Positions 46,198 to 55,501 of a DNA stretch of 64,000 nt are shown here, piece by piece. Each line of letters opens with the position of its first letter. Positions within the stretch are counted from its first letter, which is position 1. Location of the stretch: the NCBI RefSeq assembly GCF_902833045.1, contig NZ_CADFDU010000001.1, positions 1,009,927 to 1,073,926 on the forward strand. Reading direction: 5' to 3'. Under the pieces are notes generated by a model. The model searched no databases, was not told the origin of the DNA, and saw nothing but the letters and a program-made list of their open reading frames with translations. The translations under genes and the position numbers were made by a program. This DNA is from Burkholderia sp. BCC0322. Lineage in GTDB: Bacteria > Pseudomonadota > Gammaproteobacteria > Burkholderiales > Burkholderiaceae.

Positions 46198-46611
46198 ATG
46201 TCAACCGAGTGGAAGCAACGCGTCAGACTGTTTGTCCAGCGCTTCTGGCAGCCGACCAGTGCGTGCATGACCTGCATGCCGGGGAGCTGGGGAAATATCA
46301 TGAGCGTTGCTCACTGGACTATCGCAATTCATACGGGTCTGCTTACTGGACTCCTGGCCGTACTGTTGACTTTCACGCCTGTGCGGAAACTCTACGCGCA
46401 TCGATACGGCAATGCGCTGATCGTTGGCATCCTGACAACGTTGGGCGACGTCTACTCGCACACGAGTCACTACCGTATCCCCTATGTCGAGCACATCGTG
46501 ACGGGGGCAATTTCAGGTCTCTTGACGCTTGCGGCCTCATATCTCTTCGAAGACCGCGCGCGACGTCTTAGGGCGGCGTGGGCTCGGGTTTCCGGACAGC
46601 TTATCCGCTGA
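46198..46611 (+). CDS. Small membrane protein of unknown family
   Basis: 137 residues, ATG after a GGGAAAG box. A Cys-containing N-terminal region (about 18-30) is followed by three hydrophobic segments (about 38-60, 72-85, 98-118) and a basic amphipathic C-terminus. Family not recognised. Average GC is closer to the core than in the island genes to its left. Confidence 0.5.
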   Translation: MSTEWKQRVRLFVQRFWQPTSACMTCMPGSWGNIMSVAHWTIAIHTGLLTGLLAVLLTFTPVRKLYAHRYGNALIVGILTTLGDVYSHTSHYRIPYVEHIVTGAISGLLTLAASYLFEDRARRLRAAWARVSGQLIR

Positions 46612-46776
46612 CTTTTCGAGCCCGCCGGGCCGAACGGAAAGAGGCCTCCGGCGAGGCTACGCTACATGACCGGAGGCTGCGCGCAGACATCCGGAACGCG
46701 CGATGGTCAGGAGCAGGCGTGCGACTTAGCAGGATGGACCGTCACCGATCGCGGATCATTCAAGAAAGTGCGAACC

Positions 46777-47007
46777 ATGATCTTTCGCTCATTGTTTCGA
46801 TCATCCAGCTCGAAGCAAGCAGCGGAGCTGTCAAACGATCCGGCGCATGGAGCCGTCAATTGCAAACGGTTCGACCATCCGGAGTTTCAGATTCAGGATT
46901 CCGATCAAACGATTCGTGTGATGGATCCTGGCGGCGGAATTCGACTGGCGCCCGGATCGTATCTCGAAGCGTTGAATACGCTCCGGCTGCAGCGTGTCGA
47001 CAAGTGA
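46777..47007 (+). CDS. Hypothetical small protein
   Basis: 76 residues starting MIFRSLFRSSSSKQAAEL; an upstream ATG at 46666 would add 37 residues with no ribosome site. The C-terminal IRVMDPGGGIRLAPGSYLEA suggests a small beta-rich fold. Not recognised. Confidence 0.4.
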   Translation: MIFRSLFRSSSSKQAAELSNDPAHGAVNCKRFDHPEFQIQDSDQTIRVMDPGGGIRLAPGSYLEALNTLRLQRVDK

Positions 47008-47324
47008 CCGTTTTTGAGTACCCGCGCCTTTGGTGCTCACGTCTTGTTCTATGCACAACCCCTCTACCTAACGGCCAATCCCCCTAAATCCCCCATTTCT
47101 GAGACACCAGCACGACTACACTGGTCATGAAGCCTTGCTTCTCGCCATCGGAGATTGAACGCGGTCCCCTTCGCGCCGATGGTCGACCGTAAGCCGTCTT
47201 GCCAACAAGACGCAGCGAAGGGGGAGAAAGAAGGGGAAACCCAAGGCATCAAAGAAGCGCGGGCCGCATGGGCGGCAACCCATACGACCCGCTGACCACC
47301 ACCAACTCGCACAAGGAGTCGGCA
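47008..47324. other. Intergenic before SymE-like gene
   Basis: 317 bp with no supported gene. If the downstream gene is a true SymE, an antisense RNA could be encoded here or over its 5' end, but I see no convincing promoter or terminator for one. Confidence 0.35.
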
Positions 47325-47612
47325 ATGGCTAACGCCTATAGTAAGTCACGTCCCAAGAAGCGCAAACAGTATCCCGAGGTTGAGCTGATCCTCGACAACA
47401 AGCCTGACCTTCCGCAGGAGGGCAAGCCGTACATGCCATGGATGCGTGCGATCGACGCGCATTTCGAGATGTTCGGATTCCTACCAGGTGATCGCGTATA
47501 TCTCGAGTTCAATTTCGATCTTCGGTTCGTCACCATCAAACCTGATCGTAGCGCGCTGAACTGGCGAGAGCAGCCTTACGGTGCGGCAGCCCAGGAAGAG
47601 GAACAGGCATAA
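47325..47612 (+). CDS. SymE-like toxin of type I toxin-antitoxin class
   Basis: 95 residues with AAGGAG 6 bp before ATG. The core MPWMRAIDAHFEMFGFLPGD, then RVYLEFNFDLRFVTIKPD, resembles the SymE fold (AbrB-like, G-F-x-x-G-x-x-V/I-x-V). SymE proteins are SOS-induced and act on RNA or the nucleoid. The basic N-terminus (SKSRPKKRKQ) fits nucleic-acid binding. A hairpin terminator follows. Confidence is moderate because the family is short and divergent. Confidence 0.6.
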   Translation: MANAYSKSRPKKRKQYPEVELILDNKPDLPQEGKPYMPWMRAIDAHFEMFGFLPGDRVYLEFNFDLRFVTIKPDRSALNWREQPYGAAAQEEEQA

Positions 47613-47615
47613 GCG

Positions 47616-47642
47616 GCAAGGGCCGCTTCGCGCGGCCCTTGC
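47616..47642 (+). terminator. GC-rich hairpin after SymE-like gene
   Basis: Stem GCAAGGGCCG / CGGCCCTTGC; no T tract follows. Confidence 0.6.
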
Positions 47643-47779
47643 TGCTGGATTGCTGTTTCCGCGCGAACTCAACCGACGGCCGGTAGGCGCTTGCGAGCGC
47701 CGCGTCCGTGTTGATGCTTACCTTTAACGATTGTTACGACCGCTGTACACGGAGAGATCCGCGCAAACGCGAGCCAACC

Positions 47780-49015
47780 CTAACTCGCGCGCGCTTTCAC
47801 GATCTTCCCGCGCTGCAATACATATTCGACGCGCTCGCCCTGGCCAGCCACCACGCCGATATCCTCGAGCGGATTCCCGTCCAGCACGACCAGATCCGCG
47901 ATTGCGCCCGCCGCGACCACCCCGAGTTGCCCCGGCATGTTGACGATCTCTGCCGCAACGGTCGTCGCCGACCTGAGCGCTTCCAGATTCCCCAGCACCT
48001 CGGCCCGGATCCGAAACTCTCCGCACTGAAATGCGTGCATTTCCCCAAGCAGGTCCGACCCGAACCCCATCTTCACGCCGGCGTTCGCATAGATCTCCAG
48101 CGATTCGCGCCCCTTCTGCTGAACGGAAGCCACCTTTGCCACCGATTCGGGCGGCATCCCGAACTCCGCGCCGTGTTTGGCAAGCGCGTCGTAAGTGACG
48201 AGCGTGGGCACCACAAACGCGCCATGCTCGTGCATCAGTTTCGCCGCCGCCTCGTCCACGAGGTTGCCGTGCTCGATCGTCCTTACCCCGCACCGCACGG
48301 CCCGCGCAATCGCCCGCCCCGTGTACGCATGCGCCATCACATACGTATTCGCGGCCTCGGCTTCGTCCACGATGGCCCGAATCTCGTCCTCGGCGTACTG
48401 CGTGTTCGCAATCGGATCGGTCGGCGAAGCCACGCCCCCTGACGCCATGATCTTGATCTGCGTCGCGCCTTTCTGAATTTCTTCACGTACCGCAAGCCGC
48501 ACACCTTCGACCCCGTCCACCACCCGAGCAATCGCGCCCGTCCTGAAACAGCACGAGCATGGCTCCAGCAAGTCCCCGCGCGGCCGAAAATCCCCATGCC
48601 CGCCGGTCTGCGACAACGCCTTTCCCGACGGAAAAATCCGCGGCCCCGACACCAGCCCGGTTTCGACTGCCTGCATCAAGCTCCAGTCCGCGCCGCCTGC
48701 ATCGCGCACGCTGGTGAACCCGCGCGACAACATCGCATCGAGAATCGGCAACGAGCGAATCGCCGCGAGAATGTTCGGCTGCGTCGCATTCGCGCCGAGA
48801 TTCGCATTCGACGCCAGCACATGCACATGGCAATCGATGAACCCCGGCATCACGGTCTTGCCGCGCACGTCGATCACCTGCGCATTCGGCAAATCCACCG
48901 GCCGATCGGTGACTTCGACAATCCGTTCGCCGTCGATCACCACATGATGATGTTCGAGCAACACGCCTCGTTCGAGGTCCAGAACGTTGCCGCCCTGAAG
49001 CACGGTAATGGTCAT
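47780..49015 (-). CDS. Amidohydrolase (prolidase/imidazolonepropionase-like)
   Basis: 411 residues. A metal-dependent TIM barrel with GFIDCHVHVL (first metal pair, about residues 58-67), carboxylated Lys candidate in IKIMASGG, His in MAHAYTG and EHGNL, and Asp in GFGSDLLGE. This fits the Sgx9260b/Xaa-Pro dipeptidase group that hydrolyses N-acyl or dipeptide substrates. It is 12 bp downstream of the MFS transporter on the same strand, so it probably acts on what that transporter imports. Confidence 0.88.
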   Translation of the reverse strand: MTITVLQGGNVLDLERGVLLEHHHVVIDGERIVEVTDRPVDLPNAQVIDVRGKTVMPGFIDCHVHVLASNANLGANATQPNILAAIRSLPILDAMLSRGFTSVRDAGGADWSLMQAVETGLVSGPRIFPSGKALSQTGGHGDFRPRGDLLEPCSCCFRTGAIARVVDGVEGVRLAVREEIQKGATQIKIMASGGVASPTDPIANTQYAEDEIRAIVDEAEAANTYVMAHAYTGRAIARAVRCGVRTIEHGNLVDEAAAKLMHEHGAFVVPTLVTYDALAKHGAEFGMPPESVAKVASVQQKGRESLEIYANAGVKMGFGSDLLGEMHAFQCGEFRIRAEVLGNLEALRSATTVAAEIVNMPGQLGVVAAGAIADLVVLDGNPLEDIGVVAGQGERVEYVLQRGKIVKARAS

Positions 49016-49027
49016 GAGGAAATATCC

Positions 49028-50344
49028 TTATCGAGTCGTGGAGGCAGCCCGCTTCGCGTCCTTCACGAAGCGCGTTCCGATGAAGCTGACGGCCGCCGCG
49101 AGGGTCACGTAGAAGGCCGGCGCCATGTTGCTGCCGGTGCGGGCGATGAGCCACGTGATCAGGAACGGCGCGAAGCCGCCGAAGATCGTGACCGCGAAGT
49201 TGTACGCGACGGAAAGCCCGGTCGACAGCACCTTGGTCGGGAACAGTTCGGCGAACGCCGCGAGGATCGGCCCCGTGTAGGTCGCGATCAGCACGCCGAA
49301 CACGGCCTGGAACACGATCAGCGACGTGAACCCGGGCGCATGGTTGATCCACGCGAACATCGGCCACGCGAGCACGAGGATGGCCAGCGCCGATCCGGAC
49401 AGGAACACGCGCCGTCCCCACACGTCGGCGAGCCGGCCGACGATCGGCGAGCAGCACATGATCATCAGCCCGCCGACCATGCCGGCCGCGAGACCGGTCG
49501 ATTGCGGCAGGTGCAGCGTGCGCACGGAATACGTCGGCATGTAGAACAGCAGCACGTAGGTGCAGACGGTCCACAGAATGACCATCGAAAAGCTCGCGAA
49601 CGTTTCGCGCGGGTAGGTGGACAGCACCTCCTTCAGCGGCGAGCTTTCTTTCGCCTGCGCTTCGACGGCGCTGAACGCGGGCGTCTCGTCGATGTGACTG
49701 CGGATGAAGTAGCCGACGGGCCCGACGATGATCCCGAGCAGGAATGGCAGCCGCCAGCCCCAGCTATGCAGCGCCTGCGCGTCGAGCGACGTCGTGACGA
49801 AGGTGCCGGTCGCGGCGCCGAGGAGCACCGCGAAGCCGATGCTCGACTGGATCCAGCTCGAGTAGTACGCGCGCTTCTCCGGCGGCGCGTATTCGGTGAG
49901 GAACGCGGTGGCACCGCCCATCTCGCCGCCGGCCGAGAAACCTTGCAGCAGCCGCGCGACGACGATCAGCAGCGGCGCGGCGATGCCGGCCTGTTCGTAG
50001 GTCGGCGCGAGCCCGATGAGCGCGGTGCCGGCGGCCATCATCAGGATGGTGAGCGACAGCGCGGCCTTGCGCCCGACCTTGTCGGCGTAGACGCCGAGCA
50101 CGATGCCGCCGACGGGCCGCATGAAGAAGCCGACGCCGAACGTCGCGACGGTCAGCAGCACGGACGTCAGTTCGTTGCCGGTCGGAAAGAACAGTTTCGC
50201 GATGATGACCGCGAAGAAGCTGTAGACGGTGAAATCGAACCATTCGAGACCGTTGCCGATCACGGTCGCGACGATGGCGCGGCGGCGCTGCTGCACAGCC
50301 GCATCGACGGCAGGCGCGGCGCGCGGGGAAAGCGTTCCTTGCAT
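49028..50344 (-). CDS. MFS transporter, metabolite:H+ symporter family
   Basis: 438 residues, 12 helices. The start ATVIGNGLEWFDFTVYSFFA is the MHS-family first helix (KgtP/ShiA/ProP-like). The loop motifs GVYADKVGRKAAL (about 93-105) and GRLADVWGRRVFL (about 300-312) are MFS signatures. It imports an organic acid or zwitterion. It shares an operon with the amidohydrolase; the LysR gene lies upstream on the same strand. Confidence 0.92.
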   Translation of the reverse strand: MQGTLSPRAAPAVDAAVQQRRRAIVATVIGNGLEWFDFTVYSFFAVIIAKLFFPTGNELTSVLLTVATFGVGFFMRPVGGIVLGVYADKVGRKAALSLTILMMAAGTALIGLAPTYEQAGIAAPLLIVVARLLQGFSAGGEMGGATAFLTEYAPPEKRAYYSSWIQSSIGFAVLLGAATGTFVTTSLDAQALHSWGWRLPFLLGIIVGPVGYFIRSHIDETPAFSAVEAQAKESSPLKEVLSTYPRETFASFSMVILWTVCTYVLLFYMPTYSVRTLHLPQSTGLAAGMVGGLMIMCCSPIVGRLADVWGRRVFLSGSALAILVLAWPMFAWINHAPGFTSLIVFQAVFGVLIATYTGPILAAFAELFPTKVLSTGLSVAYNFAVTIFGGFAPFLITWLIARTGSNMAPAFYVTLAAAVSFIGTRFVKDAKRAASTTR

Positions 50345-50477
50345 GGTCTCTTCCTTGGTCAGAAGCCGGGACGGGCGCCCCGCGTGAACCCCATGCTAAG
50401 GACAGCGCGATTTTTTTCTGAAACGAAAGATTCGCATGCACGCATGCGCTGGACGCATGCGTCGCGTGCGGGATGGG

Positions 50478-51389
50478 TCAGGGCGCGGTCTGCCGCTCCG
50501 CCTGTTCGAACAGCCAGCGTGTGAACAGGCGTGCGGCGTGGTTCTGCGCGCGGTCGTTGGGCGAGATCACGTAGTAGCCGCCACCGTGGCTCGCGGATGC
50601 CTCGGTCACGCGCACGAGCAGCCCGGCCTCGATGCACGCGTCGATCATGTAGCGCCAGCCGAGCGACACGCCCTGGCCGAGAATCGTCATCTGCACGATC
50701 TGCGGATACGAGTTGATCGTGATGTCCTGCGGCTGTGCCTTCTGCCGGTCGATGTCGTTCTGGTCGAACCATTCGGACCACGACATCCACTGACGCTGCC
50801 CGTCCTCGAGGCGCAGCAGCGTCTCGTTCGCGAGATCGGCCGCGCTGAGCGTGCGGCCGGCCAGGTAACCCGGTGCGCAGACGGGAAACACTTCCTCGTC
50901 GAACAGGCGGCGCGCGGTGTATTCGGCGGGCGCCTGCTGGCGCACGTAGTAGACGCCCACGTCGAATTCTGCCGGCGACATCGACGCAAGCCCGTCGCGC
51001 ACGATCAGCCGCAGCTTGATGTCCGGATATGCGGCGCGAAACCCGGGCAGGCGCGGCGTGAGCCACAGCAGCGCCACACCGGACGAGCACGCGATCGTCA
51101 GTTCGAGATCGCCGTAGGGCTTCATCACGTCGTGCGTGGCTTCCGCGCATTGCGTGAGGAGACGGTGCACCTGCGCCGCGTATTGCTCGCCGGCCATCGT
51201 CAGCCGCAGCGAACGATGTTCGCGCACGAACAGCGAGCGGCCGAGGAATGCCTCGAGCTGCTGGATCTGCCGGCTGATCGCGCTTTGGGTCAGGTGCAGT
51301 TCGGCGGCCGCGCGCGTGAAGCTCGCATGCCGCACGGCGGCTTCGAACGCGATGAGGCACTGAAGGGGCGGCAGGGGCGTGATGCGCAT
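50478..51389 (-). CDS. LysR-type regulator (GcvA-like)
   Basis: 303 residues. The start LPPLQCLIAFEAAVRHASFT, then AAELHLTQSAISRQIQQLE, is the GcvA-type LysR helix-turn-helix, followed by an effector domain. Start 51389 fits the family; the in-frame extension to 51524 does not. The transporter-amidohydrolase pair is 133 bp downstream on the same strand, so it is the likely target. Confidence 0.92.
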   Translation of the reverse strand: MRITPLPPLQCLIAFEAAVRHASFTRAAAELHLTQSAISRQIQQLEAFLGRSLFVREHRSLRLTMAGEQYAAQVHRLLTQCAEATHDVMKPYGDLELTIACSSGVALLWLTPRLPGFRAAYPDIKLRLIVRDGLASMSPAEFDVGVYYVRQQAPAEYTARRLFDEEVFPVCAPGYLAGRTLSAADLANETLLRLEDGQRQWMSWSEWFDQNDIDRQKAQPQDITINSYPQIVQMTILGQGVSLGWRYMIDACIEAGLLVRVTEASASHGGGYYVISPNDRAQNHAARLFTRWLFEQAERQTAP

Positions 51390-51595
51390 GGCGGGTGTGA
51401 AGGTCTCGTGGCTCGCGACATCATAAACACGGATCGAAAGGAAATTACAAGCTGGCACATGGGGGAAAGCCCGAACGCCTGGCACGTAATACAGATTTAC
51501 AAAGTGTGGGCGATGCGGCGTCAACAGGGGGCCGGGACGCGGCGTTCTCTATTGCAGCAACAATCCCTTTCACAACAAGACGGAGAACTGCACTC

Positions 51596-51856
51596 ATGAA
51601 ACTCAAATCCATCCCCGTGATTCTGTGCGCCGCTTTGCTGGCGAATGCCGCGTTCGCCGACGAGCTTCACAACAAGGCGATGGCCGCCACGCACGACCTT
51701 CAGCGGTCCATCGACGAAATGCACCTCATCCAGCAGGAACATGGCGGCGAGTTCGGCGGCCATATGCAGCGTGCGGAGCAACTGGCCCGGCAAGCCGAGC
51801 AGGAGCGTGCCGCTGCGCTCGAGTACTACCGCGCGCGACATCCCGGCTGGCAGTAA
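51596..51856 (+). CDS. Small periplasmic helical protein
   Basis: 86 residues. Signal peptide MKLKSIPVILCAALLANAAFA, mature part one long charged helix (HDLQRSIDEMHLIQQEHGGE, then AEQLARQAEQERAAALEYY). No family recognised. It lies 40 bp before a small lipoprotein gene. Confidence 0.7.
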   Translation: MKLKSIPVILCAALLANAAFADELHNKAMAATHDLQRSIDEMHLIQQEHGGEFGGHMQRAEQLARQAEQERAAALEYYRARHPGWQ

Positions 51857-51896
51857 CCCCTGTCCGCCTCACATGGCCACGACGTTCGGTTGATCA

Positions 51897-52127
51897 ATGA
51901 TGAAAACGAAATCCTGTTACACCCTGGTCGCGTCGCTGCTGTTGGGCGCGTCGCTGTCCGGCTGCGTGGTGGCCCCGGCTGAACCGCCGGCAGTGGCCCC
52001 CGCTGGCGTCGTCTACGTTGCGCCGGTCGGCGTGATGCCGGCTCCCGGCTATTCGTGGCGCTATCACCCGCACTATGGGTGGGGATGGTGGCATCCGCAC
52101 TACGGCTGGCACCGAGGCTGGCGCTAA
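51897..52127 (+). CDS. Small lipoprotein with Trp/His-rich repeats
   Basis: 76 residues. Lipobox LSGC with Cys23, then a Pro/Ala/Val linker and a C-terminus with the duplicated unit HPHYGW (positions about 57-62 and 66-71), rich in Trp, His and Gly. Envelope protein of unknown role. A terminator follows 50 bp downstream. Confidence 0.7.
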   Translation: MMKTKSCYTLVASLLLGASLSGCVVAPAEPPAVAPAGVVYVAPVGVMPAPGYSWRYHPHYGWGWWHPHYGWHRGWR

Positions 52128-52178
52128 AGTGTGACCGCGCGGGAATGTCTGCGCGAAGAATGTGGACGTAGCAGCAAC

Positions 52179-52209
52179 GCACGGGGAGATTTCCCCGTGC
52201 TTTTTTTGC
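52179..52209 (+). terminator. Rho-independent terminator
   Basis: Stem GCACGGGGA / TCCCCGTGC followed by seven T. Confidence 0.9.
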
Positions 52210-52237
52210 GCCACGTTATGACGACAGTCGCGGATCG

Positions 52238-52254
52238 CATTCATGCGAAGATTG
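52238..52254 (+). repeat. 17-bp direct repeat, left copy
   Basis: CATTCATGCGAAGATTG, repeated exactly at 52667-52683, flanking the truncated LysR gene. Confidence 0.85.
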
Positions 52255-52316
52255 CCGCGGTGCGCGCGTGACGGCGTTCGCCGGCCTCCATTCCCCTTTC
52301 ACCCTGCCCAGGCACC

Positions 52317-52499
52317 ATGGACCGCTTCGAAAGCATGTCGGTGTTCGTCGAGATCGTCAGCACCGGCAGCCTGACCGCCGCGGCCGAGCGGCTCGGCCTG
52401 TCGCCGAGCATGGTCGGCAAGCACCTGAACGCGCTCGAACAATGCGAGACCACGTGCATAGGTGTCGTCGCGGGGAAGAAGGGGCTGCGTCATCGTTGA
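52317..52499 (+). pseudogene. Truncated LysR-type regulator
   Basis: 60 residues. Only the first helix-turn-helix portion MDRFESMSVFVEIVSTGSLT, then AAERLGLSPSMVGKHLNALE, is present. After about residue 42 the sequence loses LysR similarity and stops. The effector domain is absent downstream. It is flanked by exact 17-bp direct repeats, so it is a relic. Confidence 0.85.
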
Positions 52500-52666
52500 C
52501 CTCGTCGGGAAACGCCGAAATGCCGGCGGACCAACGCAGTGTGGGGCGACACGGCGCGTTGAAAAACGCCTGTCCGGTTGGATCATTTCCCACCGGGAGT
52601 GGGCAATGCGTGAGGGGCGCGCATGCATGCCGTGTCGCGATGCCGGTGACCCTCGTCGCCGTGCAT

Positions 52667-52683
52667 CATTCATGCGAAGATTG
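52667..52683 (+). repeat. 17-bp direct repeat, right copy
   Basis: Exact copy of 52238-52254, ending 29 bp before the hydrolase start. Confidence 0.85.
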
Positions 52684-52712
52684 ACCGCACATCACACTCG
52701 CCCGAGAACGAC

Positions 52713-53174
52713 GTGAGCCCATTCAACCCTGAGAGCAAACCGGACGCCGCCCATCCGCCGTGGATGCCCGTCGCGATGGCCGAACTCGGCATCCGCCGCC
52801 ACCCGCCCGGCAGCATCAACCCGCGCATCGTCGAATACAACAACCAGACGAACCTGGTCGGCTACGACGACAAGATTTCCTGGTGTTCTTCCTTCGTCAA
52901 CTGGTGCGTGACGCACGTCGGCATTCGCGGCACGGGCTCCGCGCTCGCGCGTTCGTGGCTCGAATGGGGGCGGCCGCTGGAACGCCCGGTCTACGGTTGC
53001 ATCGCCGTCCTGACGCGTGACGATCCCACTAGCTGGAAAGGGCATGTCGGGTTCTACCTGCGTCACGACGACGAACAGGTGTATCTCTTCGGCGGCAATC
53101 AACTGGAAGAAGTGCGCGAACTTGCGTACCCGTTGAACGAAGTGATCGGCTACCGCTGGCCGGACGCCGCATGA
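52713..53174 (+). CDS. CHAP/NlpC-like peptidoglycan amidase (TIGR02594 type)
   Basis: 153 residues, GTG start, no signal peptide. The papain-like motif KISWCSSFVNWCVTHVGI places the nucleophile at Cys58. GTGSALARSWLEWG follows, and the catalytic His is in KGHVGFYL (His111). This matches the TIGR02594 group of small cell-wall hydrolases seen in phages and effector loci. Lack of a signal suggests release by lysis or another secretion route. Confidence 0.8.
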   Translation: MSPFNPESKPDAAHPPWMPVAMAELGIRRHPPGSINPRIVEYNNQTNLVGYDDKISWCSSFVNWCVTHVGIRGTGSALARSWLEWGRPLERPVYGCIAVLTRDDPTSWKGHVGFYLRHDDEQVYLFGGNQLEEVRELAYPLNEVIGYRWPDAA

Positions 53175-53317
53175 TCATGTAGCACCGGCACACACAAAAC
53201 CACGAACATCACGAAACCAGCCGCTGCTAATCTGTCAAACCACCGTATCGACTCACCCGGAGCCCGTCGGCGCATCAACCAGCCGCCGCGAGCATCCGTA
53301 CCCACAAGGAGCCAGCA

Positions 53318-53950
53318 GTGCAAACCGGTCATCTCCGTCTTTACGCGGATACGCAATACACGAGCCCTTACGCGATGTCGGTCTTCGTCGCGCTCGAGGA
53401 AAAATCGCTGCCTTACGAACTGGTGACCGTCGATCTCGGCAACCGCGCGCATTTCGCGCCCGACTACGCGGCGACGTCGCTGACGCAACGCGTGCCGACG
53501 CTCGTGCACGACGATTTCGCGCTGTCGGAATCGTCGGCGATTACCGAGTATCTCGACGAGATCTTCCCGGGCACGCGGCTCTATCCGGTCGAGCCGCGCC
53601 AGCGTGCGCGGGCGCGACAGGTGCAGGCGTGGCTGCGCAGCGACCTGATGCCGGTGCGTACTGAGCGGTCGACCGAAGTGCTGTTCTACGGGCCGTCGAG
53701 CGAACCGCTGTCGAGCCTGGCGCAGGCCGCCGCGCAGAAGCTGTTCGCGGCCGCCGACAAGTTGCTCGCGCCGGGCGCGGCAAACCTGTTCGGCGAGTGG
53801 AGCATTGCCGATGTCGACCTGGCGGTGATGCTGAACCGTCTGGTGCTGAACGATGATCCGGTGCCGCAGCGCCTCGCCGACTATGCGCGTGCGCAGTGGG
53901 AACGGCCGTCGGTGCAGCGCTGGGTGAAGCTGAAGCGGCCGCCGCAGTGA
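53318..53950 (+). CDS. yfcF: Glutathione S-transferase (YfcF-like)
   Basis: 210 residues, GTG start with AAGGAG upstream. N-terminal thioredoxin fold: YTSPYAMSVFVALEEKSLPY (active-site Ser in SPYAMS), RVPTLVHDDFALSESSAI (cis-Pro and glutathione-binding Glu-Ser). The C-terminal helical domain ends RPSVQRWVKLKRP. Close in pattern to E. coli YfcF, which has peroxidase and glutathionylation activity. Confidence 0.88.
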   Translation: MQTGHLRLYADTQYTSPYAMSVFVALEEKSLPYELVTVDLGNRAHFAPDYAATSLTQRVPTLVHDDFALSESSAITEYLDEIFPGTRLYPVEPRQRARARQVQAWLRSDLMPVRTERSTEVLFYGPSSEPLSSLAQAAAQKLFAAADKLLAPGAANLFGEWSIADVDLAVMLNRLVLNDDPVPQRLADYARAQWERPSVQRWVKLKRPPQ

Positions 53951-54098
53951 TTTGCGGGTGCGAGGGGCGGGGCGGCGGCGCGGGCGTCCACGCCGCACGC
54001 CGATGCGTTGTCGTTCAGTCGGTCCCGCACGCATCGAGAAGCGGTATGTCAGCGCGACTTCATGTCACCCTGCCGAATCGGCGTGAGAACGCATATCG

Positions 54099-54605
54099 AT
54101 GAAGAAGATCGGTTTGTTGGTCGCGATCATGGCCGTGTCCGGTATCGGGTGGGCCGCCCCTCCCGGCGACGGGCTGGTGAAAAGCTGCCTGATGGCGCAG
54201 TCCGTCTCGCCGTCGATTGCGATCCAGGGCATCAATACGCACGAGGTGTCGCAAGAGGGCGACTACGCGGACGGGTTCAACGCCAGCTACGTCGTCAAAC
54301 ATGAGGGTGCCGACGTCGGCTACGCCGAAGGAAAGTCGACGCAGGCGCTGATCTACGCGGGCAAGCTCTACCGATTGTCTGCGGCGATACCCGTTGGAAA
54401 TAACGGTGGAATCAAGCCGACGGCATTCAATCCCGCGCTGGCCGAGTGGAGCATGGCAACGGTCGGCCGTCAGCGCTATCTCTGCGTGAGCTTCAATTTC
54501 GACGGACTCGGGCGAAGCGGGTCGTATCAGAATGTTCGCGGCGGATACTTGCTGAACGCGAAAACCAAAGACCTGTACTTTGTTGTACGCGACGTCAGGA
54601 AGTGA
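54099..54605 (+). CDS. Exported protein of unknown function
   Basis: 168 residues. Signal peptide MKKIGLLVAIMAVSGIGWAA. The mature protein has two Cys (Cys30 and one near 126) and a mixed beta pattern. Not recognised. It stands alone between the GST gene and an IS remnant. Confidence 0.65.
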   Translation: MKKIGLLVAIMAVSGIGWAAPPGDGLVKSCLMAQSVSPSIAIQGINTHEVSQEGDYADGFNASYVVKHEGADVGYAEGKSTQALIYAGKLYRLSAAIPVGNNGGIKPTAFNPALAEWSMATVGRQRYLCVSFNFDGLGRSGSYQNVRGGYLLNAKTKDLYFVVRDVRK

Positions 54606-54707
54606 GGGGCCTTTTCTTGCGCGGTGTCGCATCGTGCAGGGTAGGGGTGCCATTCAGTGCGCACCCCGGTGATCAGTTGAATAAGTCTGGACTCGGGCGT
54701 GTTCACG

Positions 54708-54990
54708 CTAGCGAAGGGCTTCGACGATCAGGGCAAAGTCTATAAAGGCCGTGAGCATCAAATCGAGTGTGTCAAAGCGCGAGAAGATGCGGCGGAAGCC
54801 CTTCAATCGACGGCACAGTCGCTCGACCTCATTGCGACGCTTGTACATTTCCCGGTCGTACTCCCAAGGCTCGACGCGCGTACTCAACGGCGGAACGACC
54901 GGGATGAAACCGGGATCGAGCGCGAGTTGTCGGGCTTCGTTTCCTTCGTACGCCTTGTCCATCAGCAGGTGCAGTGGCCGATGCTGCGCA
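54708..54990 (-). pseudogene. IS5/IS427-group transposase C-terminal remnant
   Basis: Minus frame with HLLMDKAYEGNEARQLALDP, then PWEYDREMYKRRNEVERLCR, RLKGFRRIFSRFDTLDLM and a hydrophobic end. These are the second Asp and the catalytic Glu regions of IS427-type DDE transposases. Upstream the frame breaks (near 55000) and no N-terminal domain is recognisable. Dead element. Confidence 0.85.
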
Positions 54991-55501
54991 TAGAGGCGAC
55001 GATCTGCTCACCCGGTCCGGACGCGGCGTGGGGTAGGCGTTGCTCCGATTTGATCGCCGTCAAATATCCGCACCACGGCAAATGAACTTCAGCCAGGTGA
55101 CGCGAGGCCATCACGGCGTTTGTCGAGCAATTGGATGACGTTGGTATCGGCGGCCAACTGATTCGTGATTCGAATGCGCGCGATTGTACCGATCTGCTAC
55201 GGTGCCGGATTTTGCGTTTGACACGCAGGGCGGGGCTGATGTGCCGGTCCCGCACGCGTCGAATCGACAGTCGACGATGATGCAAAACGCGCGACAGAGA
55301 ACACCTCGCTGCGTTGCGCACCTGTCCGATTTTTGAACACCTTCCGTGTTGCATTGTTTCGAGGTGAAACAGCGTGGCAGGCGCAACCGGCACGCATTCC
55401 CCTGAAAATCCTCGCTTCGATCCATTGGTACGGTTCATGCATGAGCTTATGCGGGTGTGCATGGCAAACCCACATAAGCAACCCACATCACTGGAGACAA
55501 A
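54991..55501. other. Intergenic, decayed sequence
   Basis: 511 bp. The left part may continue the IS remnant out of frame; a short minus frame near 55100-55200 (QLAADTNVIQLLDKR) looks like the tail of a lost gene I cannot name. The right part must hold the promoter of the alcohol dehydrogenase gene. Confidence 0.4.

Noticed and set aside
52268-52684. 138-residue plus-strand frame across the LysR relic
   Set aside because: Out of frame with the recognisable helix-turn-helix and composed of low-information sequence.
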